Source of the DNA: Microbacterium flavescens | GTDB taxonomy: Bacteria; Actinomycetota; Actinomycetes; Actinomycetales; Microbacteriaceae | NCBI RefSeq assembly: GCF_018588945.1 | Contig: NZ_JAFIWA010000005.1 | Coordinates: 124,001-188,000 of the forward strand | Length of the DNA: 64,000 nt | Direction of reading: 5' to 3' | In this document: positions 7,996 to 15,615 of the stretch, one piece after another | Layout: the number at the start of each line of letters is the position of its first letter | Position numbering within the stretch: position 1 is the first letter of the stretch | Notes under the pieces: generated by a model | Databases searched by the model: none | Seen by the model: the letters and a program-made list of their open reading frames with translations, nothing else | Told to the model about the DNA's origin: nothing | Translations under genes and position numbers: made by a program

Positions 7996-8919
7996 ATGAC
8001 CGAACCGTACGCCGACGCCGACGGGCTCGTGCGCGTCTACCCGGCGCCCGCCCCGCACGGCGCGGGGCTCGTGTGGGCGCACGGCGGCGGGTTCGCGTTC
8101 GGTGAGCTCGACATGCCGGAAGCCGACTGGGTCGCCCGCTCGCTCGCCGCCCGCGGAACCATGGTCGTCTCCGTCGACTACCGCCTCGCGCCGGTCTCGG
8201 GGCTCTGGGCCGAGCGCGGGGGCACCGCGCCGCGCGCCGGGACGGTCTACCCCGGTCCTTCCGATGACGTCCTCGCGGCGTGGGAGTGGACGGTCACGCA
8301 CGCCGACCGCCTGCGCATCGACCCCGCTCGCCTGGCCCTGGGCGGTGCCAGCGCGGGCGGCAACCTCGCCGCCGGCGCGACGATGCGACTGCTCGAGGCG
8401 GGGTCGCCGACCCTGCCCGCCCTTGTGGTCCTCGCGTACCCGACGCTCCTCGCCGTCCAGCCCGCGCCCGACGCCGCTCTGCGTGCCGCGCTCGACGCCG
8501 ACCCGGAGGCCGACCGCTTCGGACCGGACGCCGTGCGCGACATGTACGAGAACTACCTCGGCGGTCGCGTCGACGATGCTCCGCTTCCGGCCGTTCCCGG
8601 CCGCGCCGCACCTGCCGACCTGGCCGGCTTCCCGCCCACCCTCATGATCAACGGCGAGGTCGACGAGCTCCGCGTCTCGGGCGAGGTCTTCGCGTCCACC
8701 CTCGCCGCCGCCGGCCGCGAGATCGAGGTCGTGATCGAGCCCGGCACCGATCACGGACATCTGAATCGACCGGACGCCGGGGGCGCGGCATCCGCTTCTC
8801 TCGACCGCATCGCGACCCGCCTCGCCGCTCTCTCCCTCACCTCTTCTTCGCCGAGTGTCCAGGACACGCCGCGCACCCCCAGCCGGGGGCGGCGCGTCGT
8901 GGACACTCGACCCCGATGA
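7996..8919 (+). CDS. Alpha/beta hydrolase (HSL family) inside the rha operon
   Basis: A 307-residue hormone-sensitive-lipase-type esterase. HGGGF at about 30-34 forms the oxyanion hole, GASAGG at about 116-121 holds the nucleophilic Ser, and DHGHL near the C-terminus provides His. No signal peptide is present. The start has a good GAGAGGA site. Its position between rhaI and the aldolase is unusual and suggests removal of an ester (for example acetyl or acyl) from rhamnose; this is inference. The last roughly 22 codons are made of a palindromic repeat (8852-8909), so the native C-terminus may have been altered by insertion of that repeat. Confidence 0.85.
   Translation: MTEPYADADGLVRVYPAPAPHGAGLVWAHGGGFAFGELDMPEADWVARSLAARGTMVVSVDYRLAPVSGLWAERGGTAPRAGTVYPGPSDDVLAAWEWTVTHADRLRIDPARLALGGASAGGNLAAGATMRLLEAGSPTLPALVVLAYPTLLAVQPAPDAALRAALDADPEADRFGPDAVRDMYENYLGGRVDDAPLPAVPGRAAPADLAGFPPTLMINGEVDELRVSGEVFASTLAAAGREIEVVIEPGTDHGHLNRPDAGGAASASLDRIATRLAALSLTSSSPSVQDTPRTPSRGRRVVDTRPR
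8852..8909. repeat. REP-like hairpin, family A (copy 1)
   Basis: Two 21-base arms, 8852-8872 and 8889-8909, form a hairpin with two mismatches around CAGGACACGCCG. The same sequence recurs at 13707-13770. This copy overlaps the 3' end of the hydrolase gene and ends 29 bases before the rhaEW start, so it may attenuate or stabilise the operon transcript. Confidence 0.8.
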
Positions 8920-8938
8920 CTCACTCAAGGAACAGAAC

Positions 8939-10975
8939 ATGACGAACGAGACTGCACAGCAACTCATCGAGCGGTCGAACCGCCTCGGCGCCGATCCCCA
9001 GAACACCAACTACGCCGGCGGCAACACGTCCGCCAAGGGCACGGAGATCGATCCCGTGACGGGCGAGCCGGTCGAGCTGCTGTGGGTCAAGGGCTCGGGC
9101 GGCGACCTCGGCACACTCACCGAGTCCGGCCTGGCCGTCCTTCGCCTCGACCGCATGCGCGCCCTCGTTAACGTCTACCCCGGCGTCGAGCGCGAAGACG
9201 AGATGGTCGCGGCGTTCGACTTCTGCCTGCACGGCAAGGGCGGCGCGGCGCCGTCGATCGACACCGCGATGCACGGGCTCGTGGACGCCGCGCACGTCGA
9301 CCACCTGCACCCGGACTCGGGCATCGCGATCGCCACGGCAGCCGACGGCGAGGCGCTGACGCCGGAGATCTTCGGCGAGAAGGTGGTGTGGGTGCCGTGG
9401 CGGCGGCCCGGCTTCCAGCTCGGCCTCGACATCGCCGAGATCAAGGCGAAGAACCCCGCCGCGATCGGCTGCATCCTCGGCGGGCACGGCATCACGGCGT
9501 GGGGCGACACGTCGGACGAGGCCGAGGCGAACTCGCTGTGGATCATCGAGACCGCACAGGCCTACCTCGACGAGCACGGCGAGTCCGAGCCGTTCGGCGG
9601 CGTGCGCGCCGGCTTCGAGGCGCTTCCCGAGGCGGAGCGGCGCGCGAAGGCCGCCGCGCTGGCTCCGACGATCCGCGGGCTCGCGTCGACCGACAAGCCG
9701 ATGGTCGGCCACTTCACTGACTCCGACGTCGTGCTCGACTTCCTCGCCTCCGAGAACGCACCGCGCCTGGCCGGGCTCGGCACGAGCTGCCCCGACCACT
9801 TCCTGCGCACGAAGGTCAAGCCGATGCTGCTCGATCTTCCCGCCGACGCGGGCGTCGAGGCATCCCTCGCCCGCCTCGCCGAGCTGCACGAGGCCTACCG
9901 TGCGGACTACCAGGCGTACTACGACGCCCACGCAACGGCCGATGCGCCGGCCATCCGCGGCTCCGACCCGCTGATCGTGCTGGTGCCCGGTGTCGGCATG
10001 TTCTCGTTCGGCGCCAACAAGCAGACGGCGCGCGTCGCCGGCGAGTTCTACGTCAACGCGATCAACGTGATGCGCGGGGCCGAGTCGGTCTCGACGTACA
10101 GTCCGATCTCCGACGCCGAGAAGTTCCGCATCGAGTACTGGGCGCTCGAAGAGGCGAAACTGCAGCGGATGCCGAAGCCGAAGACCCATCAGGGGCGCAT
10201 CGCCTTCGTCACCGGCGCCGCCTCCGGCATCGGCAAGGCGATCGCGACCCGCCTCGCGGCGGAGGGCGCGTGCGTCGTCGTCGCCGACCTCGACCTCGAG
10301 AAGGCGCGGGCCGCCGCGGCAGAGCTCGGCAACGCGGACGTCGCGATCGGCGTCGCCGCGAACGTCGCCGACGCCGACGGCGTGCAGGCGGCGATCGACG
10401 CGACCGTGCTCGCGTTCGGCGGCGTCGACCTCGTCGTCAACAACGCCGGGCTGTCGCTGTCGAAGCCGCTGCTCGAGACCACCGAGAAGGACTGGGACCT
10501 CCAGCACGACGTCATGGCGAAGGGCTCGTTCCTCGTCGCGAAGGCGGCGGCGAAGGCGCTCATCGAGCAGAGGATGGGCGGCGACGTGATCTACATCTCG
10601 TCGAAGAACTCCGTCTTCGCCGGCCCGAACAACATCGCCTACTCGGCGACGAAGGCCGACCAGGCCCACCAGGTGCGACTGCTCGCGGTCGAGCTCGGCG
10701 AGCACGGCGTGCGCGTCAACGGCATCAACCCCGACGGCGTCGTGCGGGGCTCGGGCATCTTCGCCGCGGGCTGGGGCGCCAACCGCGCCGCGACCTATGG
10801 CGTCAAGGAAGAGGATCTCGGCCAGTTCTACGCGAACCGCACCATTCTCAAGCGCGAGGTCGTGCCCGAGAACGTCGCGGACGCCGTCTACGTGCTGACC
10901 GGTCCCGAGCTCTCGCGCACGACGGGTCTGCACATCCCCGTCGACTCCGGCGTCGCCGCCGCGTTCCTCCGATGA
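8939..10975 (+). CDS. rhaEW: Bifunctional rhamnulose-1-phosphate aldolase/lactaldehyde dehydrogenase
   Basis: A 678-residue fusion. The N-terminal class II aldolase part (about 1-390) splits rhamnulose 1-phosphate into DHAP and L-lactaldehyde; its zinc-site sequence HLHPDSGIA and the GGHG segment are intact. The C-terminal short-chain dehydrogenase (about 420-678) has TGAASGIG near 424, NNAG near 500 and the YSATK active site near 569, and oxidises or reduces lactaldehyde. This architecture is typical of actinobacteria and Bacillus (RhaEW/RhaD-type). The ATG at 8939 with AAGGA upstream is chosen although the frame is open earlier. Confidence 0.94.
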   Translation: MTNETAQQLIERSNRLGADPQNTNYAGGNTSAKGTEIDPVTGEPVELLWVKGSGGDLGTLTESGLAVLRLDRMRALVNVYPGVEREDEMVAAFDFCLHGKGGAAPSIDTAMHGLVDAAHVDHLHPDSGIAIATAADGEALTPEIFGEKVVWVPWRRPGFQLGLDIAEIKAKNPAAIGCILGGHGITAWGDTSDEAEANSLWIIETAQAYLDEHGESEPFGGVRAGFEALPEAERRAKAAALAPTIRGLASTDKPMVGHFTDSDVVLDFLASENAPRLAGLGTSCPDHFLRTKVKPMLLDLPADAGVEASLARLAELHEAYRADYQAYYDAHATADAPAIRGSDPLIVLVPGVGMFSFGANKQTARVAGEFYVNAINVMRGAESVSTYSPISDAEKFRIEYWALEEAKLQRMPKPKTHQGRIAFVTGAASGIGKAIATRLAAEGACVVVADLDLEKARAAAAELGNADVAIGVAANVADADGVQAAIDATVLAFGGVDLVVNNAGLSLSKPLLETTEKDWDLQHDVMAKGSFLVAKAAAKALIEQRMGGDVIYISSKNSVFAGPNNIAYSATKADQAHQVRLLAVELGEHGVRVNGINPDGVVRGSGIFAAGWGANRAATYGVKEEDLGQFYANRTILKREVVPENVADAVYVLTGPELSRTTGLHIPVDSGVAAAFLR

Positions 10976-10994
10976 CCTCGCGTTCCGAGGTTCG

Positions 10995-11027
10995 GGTCGT
11001 TGAGCGAGCGCAGCGAGACGAAACGCG
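10995..11027. repeat. REP-like element, family B (single copy)
   Basis: GTCGTTGAGCGAGC followed by GCGAGACGAAACG in the rhaEW-rhaB gap. The same unit recurs at 53742-53840, 53971-54067, 56751-56832 and 61781-61873. The element is itself imperfectly palindromic (GCGAGCGcaGCGAGAC). Here it fills most of a 64-base operon gap. Confidence 0.8.
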
Positions 11028-11039
11028 AGGGGCCGGGCG

Positions 11040-12458
11040 ATGACCGGCGGCGTCGTCGCGGCCGTCGACCTCGGCGCCACGAGCGGTCGCGTGATGCTCG
11101 GCTACGTGGACGACGGGATGCTGCGCCTCGAGGCCGTCGCGCGATTCCCGAACGGCCCCGTGCCCGGCCCCGACGGCCTGCACTGGGACTTCACCCGGCT
11201 GTACGCGCACATCCTCGACGGCCTCCGCGACGCCGTCGCGCGCGAGCCCGGCCTGGCGAGCGTGGGGATCGACTCCTGGGCAGTCGACTACGGTCTCGTG
11301 CACAGCGGGGAACTCGTCGGCGAGCCGTTCCACTACCGCGACGAGCGAACGCAGCAGGGCGTGGAGCGGGTGCACGCGATCGAGCCGTTCGCCGACCTGT
11401 ACCGCCGCAACGGCCTGCAGTTCCTGCCCTTCAACACGCTGTACCAGTACGCCACCGAGAGCGGGCTCACCGATGCCGAGGCTGCGCTGCTCATCCCCGA
11501 CCTCGTCGCCTTCCTGCTCACCGGCGCGCGCGTGGCGGAGCGCACGAACGCGTCCACGACCGGCCTCGTCGACGTGCGCACCGGCCAGTGGGACCTCGAA
11601 CTGGCCGAGCGCCTCGGGGTCCCGGCATCCATCCTCCCCTCGCTCGTCGACCCCGGCACCCGGATCGGCGCGCTGTCGCGTGGGGCCTGCGAGCACGTCG
11701 GCGCACCGCTCGAGGTCGTGGCGGTCGGGTCTCACGACACCGCCTCGGCGATCGTCGCCGTGCCGCTGAGCTCACCGAACGCCGCCTACATCTCGTGCGG
11801 CACGTGGGGACTGGTCGGCGTCGAGCTCGACGAGCCCGTCGTCACCGACGAGGCCCGCGAGGCGAACTTCACGAACGAGGGCGGCGTCGACGGGCGCGTG
11901 CGCTTTCTGCACAACGTCACGGGGCTCTGGCTGCTCAGCGAGTCGGTGCGTGCGTGGGAGGCCGCGGATGGAGCGGCGATCGATCTTCCGCAGCTGCTCG
12001 AGGCCGCGGCATCCGTCGACGGTGAGATCCCCCTCTTCGACGCCGACGATCCGCGCCTGTCCGCACCGGGTGACATGCCCGCCCGCATCGCGGCGGTGCT
12101 CGGCGAAGCCGGCGTACCGGTGCCCGCGACGCGCGCCGCGTTCGCTCGCACCATCGTCGAGAGCATCGCGGCGGCGTTCGCCCGGACGGTGCATACGGCC
12201 GGCCGGCTCACCGGCCGCGACATCGACGTCGTGCATCTCGTCGGCGGCGGAGCGCTCAACCGCCTGCTGTGCCAGGCGGCCGCCGATCGGTCCGGACTGC
12301 CCGTGCTCGCCGGACCCGTGGAGGCGACGGCGCTGGGCAACGTGCTCGTGCAGGCGCGCGCGCACGGCTGGTTCGGAGCGGATGCCTCGCTCGAGACCCT
12401 GCGGGAGGCCGTCGCGGCCGCGTTCCCTCCCGTGCGGTACGAACCGCGGGCAGGATAG
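11040..12458 (+). CDS. rhaB: Rhamnulokinase
   Basis: A 472-residue FGGY-family kinase that phosphorylates L-rhamnulose at C1 using ATP. The N-terminal phosphate loop AAVDLGATSGRVMLG, the substrate-region sequence IDSWAVDYGL, and the C-terminal ATP site VHLVGGGALNRLLCQ are all typical of RhaB. The length agrees with the family. It follows the aldolase by 64 bases that contain a repeat, and presumably remains in the same operon. Confidence 0.95.
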   Translation: MTGGVVAAVDLGATSGRVMLGYVDDGMLRLEAVARFPNGPVPGPDGLHWDFTRLYAHILDGLRDAVAREPGLASVGIDSWAVDYGLVHSGELVGEPFHYRDERTQQGVERVHAIEPFADLYRRNGLQFLPFNTLYQYATESGLTDAEAALLIPDLVAFLLTGARVAERTNASTTGLVDVRTGQWDLELAERLGVPASILPSLVDPGTRIGALSRGACEHVGAPLEVVAVGSHDTASAIVAVPLSSPNAAYISCGTWGLVGVELDEPVVTDEAREANFTNEGGVDGRVRFLHNVTGLWLLSESVRAWEAADGAAIDLPQLLEAAASVDGEIPLFDADDPRLSAPGDMPARIAAVLGEAGVPVPATRAAFARTIVESIAAAFARTVHTAGRLTGRDIDVVHLVGGGALNRLLCQAAADRSGLPVLAGPVEATALGNVLVQARAHGWFGADASLETLREAVAAAFPPVRYEPRAG

Positions 12459-12483
12459 AAGTCCCGCTCGCGAGAGGAACCGA

Positions 12484-13470
12484 ATGACCGCCTACGCCGC
12501 CGCCTTCGATTGGGCCCGCCGCCACGTGGACGCCGGCCGCCTGCCGACCGCCGTGCTCGGTGTCGCGACCGCCTCCGGCATCGCGGCGCTCGACGCATTT
12601 GGCTCGACCCACGGCCGGACGGCCCAGGTCGACGACCACTACCGGCTGTTCTCCGTCACCAAGCCGCTCGTCGGCCTCGTCGCGGCGCGGGCGATCGAGC
12701 GGGGGCTGCTGACGCCCGAGACGCCGCTCACCGACGCCCTGCCGGACTTCGGCGCCGACCGCGACGACATCGTGCGGCTGCGGCATCTGGCGAGCCACAC
12801 GTCGGGCATCACGGAGCCGGCGATGGATGCCCCGAACCTGCGCTCGACGCTGATCTCGGCCGGACGGGACTTCACCGCGGGCACGATGTCGCGCTACTCG
12901 ACCCTCGCGTTCGAGGGCATCGCGGCGATGACCGAGCACGCCACCGGTGTGCCGTGGCACGAGGACGTGGCCGAGTGGGCGTCCTCGCTCGGCGCCGACG
13001 GACTGACCTTCGACGAGGCCTGCGACCCGCATGAGGTGACGGATGCCGCGGCCACAGGCCTCGACTTCGACGCGTTCATCGGGCTGAGGCATCCCGGAGC
13101 CGGTCTTCTCGGACGGGCGACCGATCTGCTCGCGATCGGCTCGGCGCTGCTGCGCATCGGCGACGGCGAGACGGGCGGCGTCGTCCAGCCGGCGACGCTC
13201 GGCATGATGCTGCGTCCGCTGACCGGCGACATCCCGCGCCTGGAGCCGTACCGCGCGGAGCGCGGGCAGGACTGGGGGTTCACGTGGAACCTCCGCGCCC
13301 GGGCGCCCGGCCTCATCGACACCGACGCCTACGGACACGGCGGCTGGGCCGGAACGGAGCTGTGGGTCCACCCATCCGCGGGGGTCGCGTGGGTGCTGAT
13401 GACGAATCGCACCGAGCGGCCGGGCGTCGAGATCGACGAGGTCGACAACGCGGTGATCGCGGGGCTGTGA
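12484..13470 (+). CDS. Serine hydrolase of the beta-lactamase/class C family
   Basis: A 328-residue penicillin-binding-protein-like hydrolase (Pfam Beta-lactamase). FSVTK at about 57-61 is the SxxK nucleophile motif, YST near 139 is the YxN-equivalent, and GHGGWAG near 286 replaces the KTG box. No export signal is visible, which fits an EstB-type esterase rather than a beta-lactamase. The ATG follows GAGAGGAACCGA, 25 bases after rhaB, so it is probably the last gene of the rha operon. A role in opening rhamnose esters or lactones is possible but unproven. Confidence 0.83.
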   Translation: MTAYAAAFDWARRHVDAGRLPTAVLGVATASGIAALDAFGSTHGRTAQVDDHYRLFSVTKPLVGLVAARAIERGLLTPETPLTDALPDFGADRDDIVRLRHLASHTSGITEPAMDAPNLRSTLISAGRDFTAGTMSRYSTLAFEGIAAMTEHATGVPWHEDVAEWASSLGADGLTFDEACDPHEVTDAAATGLDFDAFIGLRHPGAGLLGRATDLLAIGSALLRIGDGETGGVVQPATLGMMLRPLTGDIPRLEPYRAERGQDWGFTWNLRARAPGLIDTDAYGHGGWAGTELWVHPSAGVAWVLMTNRTERPGVEIDEVDNAVIAGL

Positions 13471-13535
13471 TCCCTCCCGGTGGCCGGTTCGTCAACCCCT
13501 GTGCCCTTCCGCGTCGCGGGGCCTAGCGTGAGGCC

Positions 13536-13685
13536 ATGACCGACGAACGACGCGCCGAAGACGAGCCCATCGAGCAGGACGCCCCGACGGGCGGCGACGA
13601 GACCACCGAAGACCAGCTCGAGGCCGACAACCCGGCCGAGGAGGACACCCTCAAGATGCTGGACCCCGACTCCCCGCCCGCCTGA
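13536..13685 (+). CDS. Small acidic protein (49 aa)
   Basis: A short reading frame with a good GTGAGG site six bases before the ATG. The product is strongly acidic (many Asp/Glu, no hydrophobic segment) and ends DTLKMLDPDSPPA. No domain is recognised. Codon third positions are GC-rich like the neighbours, which supports real coding. It ends 22 bases before a hairpin that could terminate it. Confidence 0.6.
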   Translation: MTDERRAEDEPIEQDAPTGGDETTEDQLEADNPAEEDTLKMLDPDSPPA

Positions 13686-13706
13686 CCTCTTGCTCTTCCC
13701 GGTCCC

Positions 13707-13770
13707 GGTTGAGTGTCCAGGACCCGCCGCGAGACCCGCCGAGGGAACGGCGTGTCCTGGACACTCAACC
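13707..13770. repeat. REP-like hairpin, family A (copy 2), likely bidirectional terminator
   Basis: Arms 13707-13729 and 13748-13770 (23 bases, one mismatch) carry GAGTGTCCAGGACCCGCCG and its complement. The hairpin lies between the convergent 49-aa gene and the transglutaminase gene, the position of a shared terminator. Confidence 0.82.
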
Positions 13771-13784
13771 GGCGGTGGGGCGGG

Positions 13785-14630
13785 CTACGCCTCCCGCGTG
13801 ATGGTCACCTTCACGTGGAGGTGGCTCTTGAACGGCCCGGCGTACACCCCGCGCAGCGGCGGCACGTCGCCGTAGTCACGGCCACGGCCCACGAGCACGT
13901 GGCGGTCGCCGATCTCGATGTTGTTCGTCGGATCGAAGCCCTGCCACTCGCCCGCGAACCACTCGATCCAGGCGTGCGACTCGCCGGTGACGGCGACGCC
14001 GACCTCGGCGGACGGGCGCGGGTGCAGGTAGCCCGAGACGTAGCGCGCCGGGATGCCCACCTCCCGCAGAGCGCCGAGGGTGACGTGCGCGATGTCCTGG
14101 CAGACGCCCTTTCGCGCCTCCCACGCCTCGTGCGCCGTGGAGTGCACGCCGGTGATGCCGTGCATGTACTCGACGGCGTCGCCGATCCCCGTCGCGATCG
14201 CGTGCGCCGCGCGGCCCGGGTGGTCGTGCTTCGCCGCGATCTCCCGCGCGAGCTCGGCCACCTCGGGGTGCGGTCGAGTGCGGCCTGTCTGCGTCATCTG
14301 CTCGACGGTGTCAATCGAGCGCCCGACCTCGCGCGCCAGACCGTGCCACGTCACGTCGACGTGCTCGAGCGGCCGCGGACGCACCTCGACCAGCGACTTG
14401 GCGGTGATCGTCAGTGCCGCGTGAGGTGACAGCACGTCGAACGCGGCGACGCGGGTGCCGAAGTAGTCGACGTACTGGTTGACCGACGTCGACGGCTCGA
14501 TGTCGAGCGACGAGTTCAGCACGAACTGGCTGTCAGTCGAGCCCGGCAGCATGCGGGCCTCGTTGTACGAGGCCGATACGTCGCCCTGGTAGCTGAAGCC
14601 CGTCTGGTGCTCGATGCGCAGTCTTTTCAT
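13785..14630 (-). CDS. Transglutaminase-like protease/amidase, third gene of the ATP-grasp triad
   Basis: A 281-residue protein with an N-terminal beta domain (Bact_transglu_N, beginning MKRLRIEHQTGFSYQG) and a transglutaminase core. The catalytic triad is visible: Cys in ARKGVCQDIAH, His in GESHAWIEW and Asp in GFDPTNN. The ATG at 14630 is preferred because GGAGG lies nine bases upstream. The order ATP-grasp, alpha-E, transglutaminase is a conserved bacterial cassette that Iyer, Aravind and colleagues predicted to make and hydrolyse peptide or amide linkages. The actual product is not known. Confidence 0.88.
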   Translation of the reverse strand: MKRLRIEHQTGFSYQGDVSASYNEARMLPGSTDSQFVLNSSLDIEPSTSVNQYVDYFGTRVAAFDVLSPHAALTITAKSLVEVRPRPLEHVDVTWHGLAREVGRSIDTVEQMTQTGRTRPHPEVAELAREIAAKHDHPGRAAHAIATGIGDAVEYMHGITGVHSTAHEAWEARKGVCQDIAHVTLGALREVGIPARYVSGYLHPRPSAEVGVAVTGESHAWIEWFAGEWQGFDPTNNIEIGDRHVLVGRGRDYGDVPPLRGVYAGPFKSHLHVKVTITREA

Positions 14631-14682
14631 GTGTCGTGCCTCCGCTCGCGCAGGCACAGCACCGGTTGTCGAGCCTGTCGAA

Positions 14683-15615
14683 TCACGAGATCTCCCCGAT
14701 CCAGCTCGGCTCGGCCTGCGTCGGGAAGAACCGGCTGCGAATGGCCTCGGATGCTTCGCGGCTCACGGTCTGCACGCGCTGCATGTGCTGCGGCAGCTCG
14801 CTGAGGATCTCGCCGATGGGGCGGTACTCCAGGTCGTTGCGGATCTGACCGAGCGCGCGCAGCACCGTGTTCGAGTGGCCGACCCGGTCGGCACGGGGGT
14901 CGATGGCGCTCATGCACTCCTCGGCACGCTGGATGGAGTAGATGATCGACCGCGGGAACAGCCGGTCGAGCAGCAGGAACTCCGCGGCATTGCGGGCACT
15001 GGGCATGCCGCGGTAGGTGCGCAGGTACGCCTCGTACGCGCCGCACGATCGCAGGATGGTGGTCCAGGAAGGGCCGGATGCCTCGGTCAGCGACCTCGTC
15101 GCGAGCAGACGCGCCGTCATATCCGTGCGCTCGATGCTGCGGCCCAGGGTGAAGAACTGCCAGGCCTCGTCGCGACTCGTCGAGGAGTCGACGATGCCCA
15201 CGGCGAGCGCGGCGCGCTCGCGCACCCACTGGAAGAACTCGTGCACCTTGTCGGTCTGCAGGCGCCGGGGCATGCGGGCGTTGGTCGTGTTGAGCGTCTC
15301 CCACAGCTCGGTCGACACGATCTCGCGCGCGCGGCGGGCGTTCTCGCGCGACGCGGTCAGCGCGTAGGCGATGCTCGACGGGTTCATGCGGTCGACGGCG
15401 AGCCGGGCGAGCACGTCCTCACGTCGCACGTGGTCGACGCCCTCCGGAGGGAACGAGCCCATGACGCTGAGCAGCGACCGGCACGCGGTGTCCTCATCGA
15501 TCCACGGGTCCTCGAGCAGCAGCTGGAGGTGCACGTCGAGGATGCGGGCGGTCCCGTCGCTGCGCTCGATGTAGCGCCCGATCCAGAACAGCGACTCCGC
15601 GATGCGGCTCAGCAT
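14683..15615 (-). CDS. Alpha-E domain protein (DUF403)
   Basis: A 310-residue all-helical alpha-E protein, beginning MLSRIAESLFWIGRYIERSDGTARIL, which is the family signature. No catalytic motif is known. Its ATG overlaps the last codons of the ATP-grasp gene by 7 bases, and the transglutaminase follows after 52 bases, so the three form one operon. It is thought to be an accessory of the ATP-grasp ligase. Confidence 0.9.
   Translation of the reverse strand: MLSRIAESLFWIGRYIERSDGTARILDVHLQLLLEDPWIDEDTACRSLLSVMGSFPPEGVDHVRREDVLARLAVDRMNPSSIAYALTASRENARRAREIVSTELWETLNTTNARMPRRLQTDKVHEFFQWVRERAALAVGIVDSSTSRDEAWQFFTLGRSIERTDMTARLLATRSLTEASGPSWTTILRSCGAYEAYLRTYRGMPSARNAAEFLLLDRLFPRSIIYSIQRAEECMSAIDPRADRVGHSNTVLRALGQIRNDLEYRPIGEILSELPQHMQRVQTVSREASEAIRSRFFPTQAEPSWIGEIS

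Noticed and set aside
12484..13470. Antibiotic-resistance beta-lactamase
   Set aside because: SxxK is present, but there is no signal peptide, the KTG box is HGG, and the gene is in a rhamnose operon.
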